A stretch of 64,000 bases of DNA, taken from CAWAND01 sp963727915 (GTDB taxonomy: Bacteria; Chloroflexota; Anaerolineae; Anaerolineales; E44-bin32). Where the stretch lies: contig CAVSID010000001.1 of NCBI GenBank assembly GCA_963727915.1, positions 1,116,001 to 1,180,000 of the forward strand, given 5' to 3'. The notes under the pieces are model-generated. The model made no database searches. It was not told where the DNA came from and was given only the letters and a program-made list of their open reading frames with translations. The translations under genes were made by a program, and so were the position numbers. The first letter of the stretch is position 1. Each line of letters opens with the position of its first letter. Of the stretch, positions 37,948 through 45,825 are shown one piece after another.

Positions 37948-38930
37948 TGGATTGGGGCAATCTTCTCACGGTCGATCTGGTGCGATCCGGTGTGCGCCTG
38001 GGGACGCCGATCATTCTGGCGGCGCTGGGCGGCACCATATGCCACCGGGCAGGGGTCCTCAACCTGGCTCTGGAAGGCATGATGCTGCTCGGTTCCTTCG
38101 TGGGCATTTTGGCTGCCTTCTTCCTGCATAGCACTTACCTCGGGGTCTTGGTGGCAGGGCTGTCCGGTGGGTTGCTGGGGGCAGTCTTCGCCCTGGTCTA
38201 TCTTCGCTACCGGGTGGACCTGATCGTGCTGGCCATCGCCATCAACCTATTCATCGCTGAGATGACGGTCTTCTTCATGCGGACCTTCTTGGGCGATGTA
38301 GGAACCTGGTCCGACCCGAGCATCCAGCAGCTGCCGGATCTGTCCATCCCGCTGATCGACCGCATCCCTGAGTTTGGACGTCTGCTGAGCGGCTACAACG
38401 CCATCGTGTACTTCTCCTGGTTTGCCGCCGTGGGGATGTACTTCCTGCTCTTTCACACCAAGTTCGGCCGCCATGTTCGGGCGGTGGGAGAAAATCAAGC
38501 CGCAGCCGAAACAGCTGGGATCAGCGTCTGGCGCGTGCAGACCTTCGCCCTGGTGATCAGCGGTTTCCTGTGTGCGTTCGGAGGTGCCTTCCTGTCCGTG
38601 GGCCACCTGACGCTGTTCACGCGCAACATGAGCAACGGGCGGGGCTGGATCGCCGTGACGGCGGCGCTGTTCGGCCAAAACCACCCGTTCTGGGTCTTCC
38701 TCACCGGCGCTTTCTTCGGCTTCACGGATGCCTTCGCCGTGCGTCTCCAGACGACCACCAACATCCCACCGGCGTTGGTCCAGTTCCTGCCTCAGGTGTT
38801 CACCCTGCTGGCGTTGATTCTGGTGGCGGCGCACGGCAAGGTGCGGGAGGCCGTGGCGCGGCGTGCCTTCCGGCTGCGGGCGCATCAGGAGCGAGCCGTC
38901 CACGACGCGGAGCAGATGAGCAGCGCATGA
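37947..38930 (+). CDS. nucleoside ABC transporter permease (BPD_transp_2), second subunit
   Basis: The 327-residue protein is a YufQ-like permease, with AGVLNLALEGMMLLGSFVGIL near residue 35 as the conserved transmembrane motif. The late NGRGWIAVTAALFGQNHPFW block corresponds to the permease EAA-like region. About nine hydrophobic segments are visible. Its start overlaps the first permease stop by one base and its end overlaps the next kinase start by four. It completes the transmembrane pair of the BMP-type nucleoside importer. The frame is intact. Confidence 0.9.
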   Translation: MDWGNLLTVDLVRSGVRLGTPIILAALGGTICHRAGVLNLALEGMMLLGSFVGILAAFFLHSTYLGVLVAGLSGGLLGAVFALVYLRYRVDLIVLAIAINLFIAEMTVFFMRTFLGDVGTWSDPSIQQLPDLSIPLIDRIPEFGRLLSGYNAIVYFSWFAAVGMYFLLFHTKFGRHVRAVGENQAAAETAGISVWRVQTFALVISGFLCAFGGAFLSVGHLTLFTRNMSNGRGWIAVTAALFGQNHPFWVFLTGAFFGFTDAFAVRLQTTTNIPPALVQFLPQVFTLLALILVAAHGKVREAVARRAFRLRAHQERAVHDAEQMSSA

Positions 38931-39832
38931 CCGCCCCCGATGTCGTTTGCTACGGTGAATTGGGGGCCGACAACATCATCCAGGTCCCTCACCTCCCAAC
39001 GCCGGAACTGGCAGCATTCCCGACCTCCGACAGCTATCACATCGGGGGTGCAGCGGCCAACACCGCCGTGTGGCTGGCCAGTTGGGCCGTGCCCGTCCGC
39101 CTGGCGGGCAACACGCTGGGCGACGACGCGCTGGGCGAGGATCTCAAGCATTGGTTTGGGCGCTGGCCCAGCCTGGACGTCAGCTTCGTACGTTGGCTCC
39201 CGGAAAGCGCCACCCCCTTCTGCCGGATTCTGGTCACGCCGGACGGGGAGCGCACCATCTTGGTTTTTGGCTACCCCGAATCGGAGAAGACACCTCTCAC
39301 AGCGCCAATGATCGACGGCGCCCGCATCCTGGCGCTGGATCTGTACGGCGGAGACGAGCGGACCGAGGCGGCGCGGGCGGCCCACGTCGCCGGCAAGACG
39401 ATCGTCGTCAGTGACTTGGTTGACCCGGGCCATGTGATTTGTCCGTTGGCCGATGTGATCATTCTCTCGGCGAACTTCCTGGCGGCGGCCCGCCCAGGGG
39501 TGGATCCGGGCCAGCATGCGGCCACCCTTCAGCAAACCTCGGGCGGGACGGTGATCCTGACCGCTGGGCGAGATCCAGTCTTGGTCCTTCCGGCCGCCGG
39601 CCCGCCCTTCAGCGTCCGGCCAGATCCCGTCCCGGCGGTCGATGCCACCGGGGCTGGGGATGCGTTTCGCGCTGCCCTGATCTACGCCATGCTCAAGGCA
39701 TGGCCGCTCGAGCGAGGCGTCCGCTTGGCATGCGCCGCCGGGGCCCTGAAGGTGGGCCACCTGGGTGGGGCATCTCATCCCGCCCCGATCGAAGCCGTCG
39801 AAGTCGGGGCAGAACGGCTTCGCGTCGAATAG
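38927..39832 (+). CDS. PfkB-family sugar or nucleoside kinase
   Basis: The ATG at 38927 overlaps the permease stop (ATGA). The 301-residue kinase has the N-terminal PfkB pattern GGAAANTAVWLASW (residues 41-54). The C-terminal anion-hole motif is PAVDATGAGDAFRAALIYA, with catalytic Asp. It is divergent enough from the ribokinase-like gene at 27980 that they are unlikely to be recent duplicates. A role in phosphorylating imported nucleosides or ribose is plausible. The frame is intact. Confidence 0.9.
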   Translation: MTAPDVVCYGELGADNIIQVPHLPTPELAAFPTSDSYHIGGAAANTAVWLASWAVPVRLAGNTLGDDALGEDLKHWFGRWPSLDVSFVRWLPESATPFCRILVTPDGERTILVFGYPESEKTPLTAPMIDGARILALDLYGGDERTEAARAAHVAGKTIVVSDLVDPGHVICPLADVIILSANFLAAARPGVDPGQHAATLQQTSGGTVILTAGRDPVLVLPAAGPPFSVRPDPVPAVDATGAGDAFRAALIYAMLKAWPLERGVRLACAAGALKVGHLGGASHPAPIEAVEVGAERLRVE

Positions 39833-39880
39833 TTGCCTCATCCGGCCTGAGCCGCCATGGGGGGCACGGGCGGGAGTGCC

Positions 39881-40579
39881 ATGGACTTCGAAACCATCTA
39901 CCGCCAGTTTCCGGAGACCTACGAGGCGCTGGTAGCGCACGAGGACTACCAGGCAAATCTAGCCGGCGCACTGCGCGGCCTGATTCCCGGCGATGGGGAG
40001 TACGTGGTGGATATCGGAACCGGTACGGGGCACGTGGCCCGGCTGTTGGCCGGAGCCACGCACACCGCATCGCGGCCTCCGATCGATCGCTGCCGATGCT
40101 GCGCACCGCCGCCAAGATTGCTTCGAGCGGGATTGCCTGGCTGGCCGCCGACAACCGCCAGCTCCCCCTGCGGCCCGGTTGGGCCGATATGGTGGTGGCC
40201 GGCTGGAGTCTCGGGCATTCCGTGGCATGGCACGGGGATGACTGGCCCCGGGAGATCGATCGCGCCCTGGGAGAGATGCGTGCGAATTGCTCGGCCGGGC
40301 GGGACCCTGGCCGTCATCGAAACGTTGGGCACCGGGAGGGAGACACCTCTGGCTCCCACCCAAGAGCTGGCGAATTACTACCTCTGGTTGGAAGACGAGC
40401 ATGGTTTCGAGCGTCGTTGGATGCGTACGGACTACCTGTTTGAAGATGCGGCACAAGCTGAACGGTTGATCCGGTTCTTCTTCGGCGACGAGATGGGAGA
40501 CGCCGTGAAGACCGCCGGACTTCGCATGGTTCCGGAATGCACGGGCATGTGGTCTCGCTCCGTCGACACCGGGATCTGA
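39881..40579 (+). CDS. class I SAM-dependent methyltransferase (two frameshifts)
   Basis: The start is taken as the ATG at 39881. The first part has motif I VVDIGTGTGHVARLL. The frame shifts near 40065 to SDRSLPMLRTAAKIASSG and the DMVVAGWSLGHSVAWHG segment (motif IV region), then returns near 40285 to RPGGTLAVIETLGTG and a C-terminal helical part ending at 40579. The joined protein is about 230 residues. The substrate is unknown; its place between the PfkB kinase and phosphorylase genes suggests a link to nucleoside metabolism. An ATG at 39857 is an alternative start. Confidence 0.75.
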   Translation: MDFETIYRQFPETYEALVAHEDYQANLAGALRGLIPGDGEYVVDIGTGTGHVARLLAGATHTASRPPIDRCRCCAPPPRLLRAGLPGWPPTTASSPCGPVGPIWWWPAGVSGIPWHGTGMTGPGRSIAPWERCVRIARPGGTLAVIETLGTGRETPLAPTQELANYYLWLEDEHGFERRWMRTDYLFEDAAQAERLIRFFFGDEMGDAVKTAGLRMVPECTGMWSRSVDTGI

Positions 40580-40625
40580 CCAGACCTCTTCTCACACAGC
40601 CACACTCCCCCAGGAGGCGCCGAGC

Positions 40626-41357
40626 ATGGAATTCCACATCGTCTGCGAACCAGAAGAGATCGCCCGCTACGTGTTTTGTCCGGGAGATCAGAAGCGGGCG
40701 GAGAAGATCGCCAATCATCTGGACGACTCGCACCTGGTGACCGACAGCCGGGGCTATGTCGTCTTCAGCGGGACCTACCAAGGGGTGCCGATGACGGTCT
40801 GTGGCACCGGTATGGGTGGCCCCACGGTGGCCATCGCCCTGGAGGAATTGGCCCATATGGGCGCCGACACTTTCATTCGCGTCGGATCGTGCGGGGTGTT
40901 TCAGAAGGGCCAGATGCCGGGAGACGTCATCATTGCCTCCGGGACAGTTCGAGCGGGTGGCACGTCCAAAGGCTATCTGCCCGAGATCTTTCCTGCTGTG
41001 CCCACGTTCGAAGTCCTGCGGGCATTGGCGGCGGCGGCTGAAGCGCTCGAGGCGCCTTACACGGTGGGCGTAGGTATCGCCGGGGACGCCTTCTACGCCC
41101 CGCGCCAACCCGGCTCGAGGGACTGGCTGGCCCAGGCGGGCGTCGTATCGGTCGAAATGGAGAGCGATACCCTCTTCGTTGTCGGCGCCTACCGCGGCTG
41201 GCGCACGGGTGCTGTCTATGCTTCGGACGGAACGCCCGATGAGGTGAAGCCGGCGTGGGGTGAAGCCGCTTTCCGAGAGGGAGAAGAGCAGGCGATTAGG
41301 ATCGGGTTGGGAGCCATGCTGGCCGTGGCCCAGAACGACGCCGCCAAGGGGGGTTAG
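40626..41357 (+). CDS. udp: uridine phosphorylase-like nucleoside phosphorylase
   Basis: The start ATG at 40626 is preceded by AGGAGGCG. The 243-residue protein has the PNP/UDP phosphorylase fold with phosphate-site FCPGDQKRAEKIANHL, GTGMGGPTVAIALEEL, FIRVGSCGVFQKG and the family motif VVSVEMESDTLFVVG. It should cleave a nucleoside with phosphate to give base and ribose-1-phosphate, complementing the hydrolase. The exact base preference is not read from sequence. It ends the plus-strand salvage cluster. Confidence 0.9.
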   Translation: MEFHIVCEPEEIARYVFCPGDQKRAEKIANHLDDSHLVTDSRGYVVFSGTYQGVPMTVCGTGMGGPTVAIALEELAHMGADTFIRVGSCGVFQKGQMPGDVIIASGTVRAGGTSKGYLPEIFPAVPTFEVLRALAAAAEALEAPYTVGVGIAGDAFYAPRQPGSRDWLAQAGVVSVEMESDTLFVVGAYRGWRTGAVYASDGTPDEVKPAWGEAAFREGEEQAIRIGLGAMLAVAQNDAAKGG

Positions 41358-41403
41358 AAGACCGGCTCGGCCGGGGGCAGATGCCGCCGGTTGAAGAAGA
41401 CGT

Positions 41404-42553
41404 TCACTTGACAGTCTGGGGGCGGCGGATGATTGCCGAGACGAGGCCAACCAGGCGGTCAGCCCATCTTGGGTAGGCGGCAACCAGCCATTGGCTGGAC
41501 ACCACGATCACCATCACGGCGATCATCGCTCCGCCCAGCTCGCCGCGGAACGTGGGCCTGGATCTGCAACCCATCCAACGCGCCCACGCGAATGCCGGCC
41601 ATCAGGAGGGACGCCCCCAGGGCGCCGATGGGATGTAGCTGTCCCAGCATGGCCACCATCAACCCGTCATATCCGGCACCGCCCGAGAAATTCGAGACCA
41701 GGCGGTAGTGAACGCCGAGAACTTCGATGGCGCCGCCCAGCCCGGCGACGCCCCCGCTGATGAGCATGCCGCGCATGATCGCCTTGGTCCGCGACACGCC
41801 ACCGTAGGTGGCGAAACGTTGGGCATCACCTAACATTCTCTGCTCGTAGCCCGACCCGGTCCTCCACAACCAAATCGCCGCCACGACCGCCGCCAGCAGC
41901 GCAAGCAGGAAACCGAGGTTGAGTTTGGTCCCTGCGGCGAGCAGCGGCAGGCGGGCGGAGGCGGCCACGCGGCCGTAGGCCCAGCCTCCGATAACGAACG
42001 GCGCCAACTGGTTCAAGACCAGGGTCACGATCACCTCGTGGACCTCAAGCCATGCCTTGAGCAGCCCCGGGATCCCGCCCCAGGCGGCGCCCAACGCGAA
42101 CCCCGCCGCCAGGGCAAGAGGGATATGGATGGTCGGGGGCAGATGCAAGCGGGCGCCCGCCCAGCTGGCGCCTGCCGCCCCGAGGAGCATCTGGCCAGCC
42201 TGGCCGATGCTGAAAACACCCGAGCGCATGGCGATGACGGCGGACAACCCGGAGAGCAGCAGTGGCGTGGTGAATTGCAGCGTGGTCAGAAGGCCGCAAG
42301 GGCCTTGCGCAGCGCAGCCAAACCCGGCCGCGGTGAGGAGCCCAAGGGCTCGCAAGGGTGACGTGCCTGAGAGCTGGGCAAGACACGCCGCAAGCACCAC
42401 GCCGGCAAACGTTGCCAATAACGTGATGACCAGCTTACGACGGGCGGGCAAAGGGTTGCGTGCGTAGCTAGGCTGCAACAACGAGACTTCTTCCGAACTT
42501 CGAACTCGGGTAGAGCCGATTGTAGTCAAACCCAGCCGGCTTAGCCAGCCCAT
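41404..42553 (-). CDS. paralogous nucleoside ABC permease (C-terminal frameshift)
   Basis: The protein is of the same family as the permease at 36847-37947: GFGCAAQGPCGLLTTLQFTTP and SIGQAGQMLLGAAGAS match its paired-Cys and glutamine motif. The start is uncertain; ATG 42551-42553 is used. Near 41560 the frame changes, and the end is VMVIVVSSQWLVAAYPRW with a stop at 41404-41406. It faces the phosphorylase gene and has no ATPase or second permease beside it. It could share the ATPase of the main importer or be a relic of a second system. About ten helices are visible. Confidence 0.8.
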
Positions 42554-42558
42554 CCGAC

Positions 42559-42587
42559 TTGACAATCAGGCCGACGCCCCCTAAAAT
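42559..42587 (+). promoter_or_regulatory. sigma70-like promoter of the SmtB-type regulator
   Basis: TTGACA (42559-42564) and TAAAAT (42582-42587) are 17 bases apart. Transcription would start near 42594, inside the operator repeat (42593-42618), so repressor binding would block it. Confidence 0.78.
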
Positions 42588-42592
42588 GGCTT

Positions 42593-42618
42593 AATATATG
42601 AATAGGTATTCAGATATA
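42593..42618. promoter_or_regulatory. SmtB/ArsR 12-2-12 operator
   Basis: AATATATGAATA (42593-42604), GG, then TATTCAGATATA (42607-42618) form the 12-2-12 repeat known from SmtB/CzrA/NmtR-type operators. The central ten bases on each side match except at one position. It covers the predicted transcription start and lies upstream of the ATG at 42646. Confidence 0.82.
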
Positions 42619-42645
42619 GAACTGACAGGACGAGACAAGAAACCA

Positions 42646-42942
42646 ATGGCAGCTGGATTGGATGAGGACACGGCAGCCTACCTGGCCGAGTTATTCAGGG
42701 CACTCAGCGACACCAGCCGGGTGCGGATTGTCTCAGCGTTGGTGGAAGGCGAGATGAACGTGAGCTCCTTGGCCGATGCGGTGGGGATCAGCGAATCGGC
42801 CGTATCCCACCATCTGCGAGGCCTGCGACAGATGCGACTGGTTCGCGGCCGTAAAGATGGCCGACAGGTCTTCTATAGTCTTGACGACGATCACATCGAG
42901 GCCCTCTTTCGCCTGGGATTGGATCATGTCCGCCACGGTTGA
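42646..42942 (+). CDS. SmtB-type ArsR metalloregulator
   Basis: I choose the ATG at 42646 (MAAGLDEDTAAYL) because the upstream ATG at 42598 lies inside the operator and only about 4 bases from the likely transcription start. The 98-residue protein has LFRALSDTSRVRIVSALVEG and the ArsR helix-turn-helix with ISESAVSHHLRGLRQM. The C-terminal helix DDDHIEALFRLGLDHVRH has the alpha-5 metal-site spacing of SmtB (D-x-H...H-x-x-H/E; here the fourth ligand is His). This type senses Zn(II), Co(II) or Ni(II). It heads the region before a P1B-4 ATPase. Confidence 0.93.
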   Translation: MAAGLDEDTAAYLAELFRALSDTSRVRIVSALVEGEMNVSSLADAVGISESAVSHHLRGLRQMRLVRGRKDGRQVFYSLDDDHIEALFRLGLDHVRHG

Positions 42943-42958
42943 CTCAGGCCCTGCGGAT

Positions 42959-43000
42959 CGCCAGGAGGGTTTGTGATGGTTTTCACAAATTGTCCTGGCG
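42959..43000. promoter_or_regulatory. extended dyad with TTGTGA-N6-TCACAA core, site 6
   Basis: The core TTGTGATGGTTTTCACAA (42971-42988) is nested in outer arms CGCCAGGA (42959-42966) and TCCTGGCG (42993-43000), all with one centre. It lies 17 bases after the SmtB-type gene and 172 bases before the P1B ATPase start. It could be a terminator-like stem, an operator, or both. Confidence 0.6.
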
Positions 43001-43171
43001 TGGCGGCAATCTTCCGAGCCATGGTCTCGCGCACGCAGCGGGCTGGCCATATTCCCGGCCTGCCGTTGTTTCTTCTTCAATCGTTTGGCGCAAGTGCCGC
43101 GCGTTCTGCCTCGGCGACGCAGAATCGTCAGCCGTGGCCGAGTGCCATCCCAGCTACGAAGGAGCAAGCGC

Positions 43172-45541
43172 GTGGCTGACGAGCAGGTACGTCTCGACAT
43201 CCCCGTGCTGCTCCCGGATGTGGATGACGCGCGTGACCAATGCGTGGCGCGGCTTGGCGAACTGCTGGAGCGCAACCGCGGTATCGATCGCGTGCATGTC
43301 GAATTCGATAGCGGCCAAGCCGCATTGTGCCTGCACTACAAACCCAACCTTGTATCGCTCGACCGCGTGCAGCGCCTGGCGCAAGACGCCGGCGCCAAGA
43401 TCAGCCGCCAATTCCGACACAAGATCGTCCGCGTACGAGGCATGGACTGTGCGGATTGTGCCGTCAGCCTCGAACATATCTTGGGGCGCATGCCGGGCAT
43501 GGTCAATGTGTCCGTCAACTACGCCGCAGAGAAGATGCGCGTCGAGTTCGATACCTCCGAGCTGAGTCTGGAAGACATCTCAGACCGAGTGGGCTGGATG
43601 GGCTACGCGTTTGAGGCGCCTCCCGAGCCTGAGGCCTGGCTGAGGCGACACTGGCAGCTGGTGTTGAGCCTAATTGCCGGCTTGATGCTGTCCCTTGGGC
43701 TCCTGGCCCAATTCGTCCTTGGGCTTTCGCCCACATCTGCCCTGATCTTCTTCGCCCTGGCCTATTTGGCCGGGGGGGTGGACACGACCCGACATGGCCT
43801 GGCCGCTGCCTATCACCTGCGCTTCGATATCGACTTCTTGATGGTTGTGGCCGCCCTGGGGGCAGCCATCCTCGGGCGGTGGGCAGAGGGGGCCTTCTTG
43901 CTTTTCTTGTTCAGCCTGGGACATGCTCTTGAGCACCAAGCCCTGGGGCGGGCACGGGCCAGCATCCAGGCTCTGGGAGAGCTCATGCCGCGCATGGCGC
44001 GCGTCCGGCGGGATGGAATGGAATTTGAGATCCCGACCGAAGACTTGCTGCGCGGCGACCGGGTGGTGGTCCGACCTGGTGAGCGGATCCCCATCGATGG
44101 CCGGATCCTGGAAGGCGAGTCGGCCGTCGACCAAAGCCCCGTCACCGGGGAAAGCCAGCCAATCGATCGACGTCCGGAGGATCAGGTCTTCGCCGGTTCG
44201 ATCAATGGGCAGGCGGCGTTGGCGGTCGAGGTGACCAGGCTGGCGAGTGACTCGACCCTGGCGCGCGTGATCCGGATGGTCGAGGAGGCCCAGACACAAA
44301 AATCCTCCACCCAACGGCTGACGGAGCGCTTCAGCCAGGTCTACGTGCCAGTCGTGCTGGCGGCGGTTGCTCTGACGATCGCTGTTCCGCCCCTACTGGG
44401 GTGGTTGAGTTTAGGGGATGCCCTGCTGCGGGCCATGACGCTGCTCGTGGCCGCCTCCCCCTGTGCGCTGGCGATATCGACCCCGGCGGCGGTTCTTTCG
44501 GGCGTGGCGCGCGCCGCCCGCACGGGAGTCCTGATCAAGGGCGGCGTGCATCTCGAGCACCTGGGGCAGGTTAGCGCTGTGGCTTTCGACAAGACTGGCA
44601 CCCTGACCTTGGGACGCCCGGTTGTCTCCGATGTCGTTCCGCTCGCAGGCTGGGAAAGCGGAGGTCTACTGGCGGTGGCGTCTGCGGTCGAGGTCAATCT
44701 CACACACCCCCTGGCGCGGGCGATCGTCGAACGTGCTCGGGCTGCGTCGGTCGAGATTCCATCGGCTGCCGGGGTCAAGACCATCGGGGGACGCGGTGCG
44801 CAGGCCACGCTCGATGGCCATGAGGTGCTGTTGGGAAACGCCGAGCTGCTGGAGGCGCGCGGGGTCGGGATCTCCGAGCCCGTCGCCGAGCGCATCCAGC
44901 AGCTCGAATCGGATGGTAAGTCCGTGGTCTTGGTCGCCCGGAATGGGGAGCTTGTTGGGCTGTTTGGCCTGAGAGATTCGCTCCGGCCCGAAGCAAAAGG
45001 CGTGATGGCGCAGCTGCAGGCCATCGGCATCACGGAACGGGTGATGCTGACCGGGGACCACGCCCGTGTGGCTGAGGCCGTCGCCGCTGAGTTGGGGATG
45101 ACGGACATTCGTGCCGATCTTCTCCCGGAGGACAAGGTCGGGGCGGTCCGCCAGCTGGCGCAAAGGCACATCGCCGTGGCCATGGTCGGTGACGGCATCA
45201 ACGATGCGCCCGCAATGGCGCAAGCCACCGTCGGGATAGCCATGGGTGGCGCCGGAACGGATGTGGCCCTCGAGTCCGCCGATGTGGCCTTGATGGCCGA
45301 TGATCTGAGCAAGCTGCCGCTGGCCCTGGCGCTCGGGCGCCAAGCCCGGCGGGTGATTCGGCAAAACACGGTCATCGCTTTGGGCGTGATCGCCTTCCTG
45401 GTGCCATCTGCCTTGCTGGGGTTGGCCACCATCGGTCCGGCGATCGTGTTCCACGAGGGAAGCACGCTGCTGGTGGTGATCAACGCGCTGCGGCTCCTGC
45501 GGTTCGAGACGACCGATCGGCCTATGTCCGTGAGTTCTTGA
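43172..45541 (+). CDS. P1B-4-type heavy-metal ATPase with N-terminal HMA domains
   Basis: The GTG at 43172 follows AAGGAG. The 789-residue pump has two HMA-like regions (about residues 6-82 without a CxxC, and 86-150 with GMDCADCA). The membrane core carries VAASPCALAISTPAA, where the Cys-Pro-Cys of most P1B pumps is Ser-Pro-Cys. AFDKTGTLTLG has the phosphorylated Asp, MVGDGINDAPA the hinge, and a late IVFHEGSTLLVVINALRLL. The SPC and HEGS features define P1B-4 ATPases, which export Co(II), Fe(II), Ni(II) or Zn(II). HMA domains are unusual in that group. The SmtB-type sensor gene immediately upstream probably regulates it. Intact frame. Confidence 0.93.
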   Translation: MADEQVRLDIPVLLPDVDDARDQCVARLGELLERNRGIDRVHVEFDSGQAALCLHYKPNLVSLDRVQRLAQDAGAKISRQFRHKIVRVRGMDCADCAVSLEHILGRMPGMVNVSVNYAAEKMRVEFDTSELSLEDISDRVGWMGYAFEAPPEPEAWLRRHWQLVLSLIAGLMLSLGLLAQFVLGLSPTSALIFFALAYLAGGVDTTRHGLAAAYHLRFDIDFLMVVAALGAAILGRWAEGAFLLFLFSLGHALEHQALGRARASIQALGELMPRMARVRRDGMEFEIPTEDLLRGDRVVVRPGERIPIDGRILEGESAVDQSPVTGESQPIDRRPEDQVFAGSINGQAALAVEVTRLASDSTLARVIRMVEEAQTQKSSTQRLTERFSQVYVPVVLAAVALTIAVPPLLGWLSLGDALLRAMTLLVAASPCALAISTPAAVLSGVARAARTGVLIKGGVHLEHLGQVSAVAFDKTGTLTLGRPVVSDVVPLAGWESGGLLAVASAVEVNLTHPLARAIVERARAASVEIPSAAGVKTIGGRGAQATLDGHEVLLGNAELLEARGVGISEPVAERIQQLESDGKSVVLVARNGELVGLFGLRDSLRPEAKGVMAQLQAIGITERVMLTGDHARVAEAVAAELGMTDIRADLLPEDKVGAVRQLAQRHIAVAMVGDGINDAPAMAQATVGIAMGGAGTDVALESADVALMADDLSKLPLALALGRQARRVIRQNTVIALGVIAFLVPSALLGLATIGPAIVFHEGSTLLVVINALRLLRFETTDRPMSVSS

Positions 45542-45599
45542 CGCACCTGCGACAACACCTTTGCGGCGCACAGATAAGGGTGTAGGAAGGATGGGGTAA

Positions 45600-45661
45600 C
45601 CGCTTAAGCAGGCCATCCGAACCATGGCGCGTAAGGCATGGTTCTTGTTATCCTTAAGCGG
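45600..45661. repeat. 62-base nested inverted repeat
   Basis: Outer arms CCGCTTAAG (45600-45608) and CTTAAGCGG (45653-45661) enclose inner arms GAACCATG (45619-45626) and CATGGTTC (45637-45644), with loops of 10-11 bases on each side. It lies 59 bases after the ATPase stop and 165 before glgE. It could be a terminator, a small RNA or an operator pair. No T-tract follows directly. Confidence 0.7.
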
Positions 45662-45825
45662 CCCGACGGGCGAATATCACCGGGATCATGCTTGCCATTC
45701 CGGGCCGTGCGCTTGCGGCGCTTCCTGATGGCCCTTTCCGGCGGGGCCCTTCCCAGAATCCTTGTGAGTTGCGGGCCGGACGTGATGTCAGCTGAGGGCA
45801 AGCCAACCATGGAGCCAGGCAATCC

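Noticed and set aside
41361..41391. ACCGGC...GCCGGT stem between convergent genes
   Set aside because: Six-base arms with a 19-base loop and no T-tract are too weak to call a terminator.
42598..42645. ATG at 42598 as the start of the SmtB-type gene
   Set aside because: It lies inside the operator and about 4 bases from the predicted transcription start. ATG 42646 fits better and the extra 16 residues match no family.
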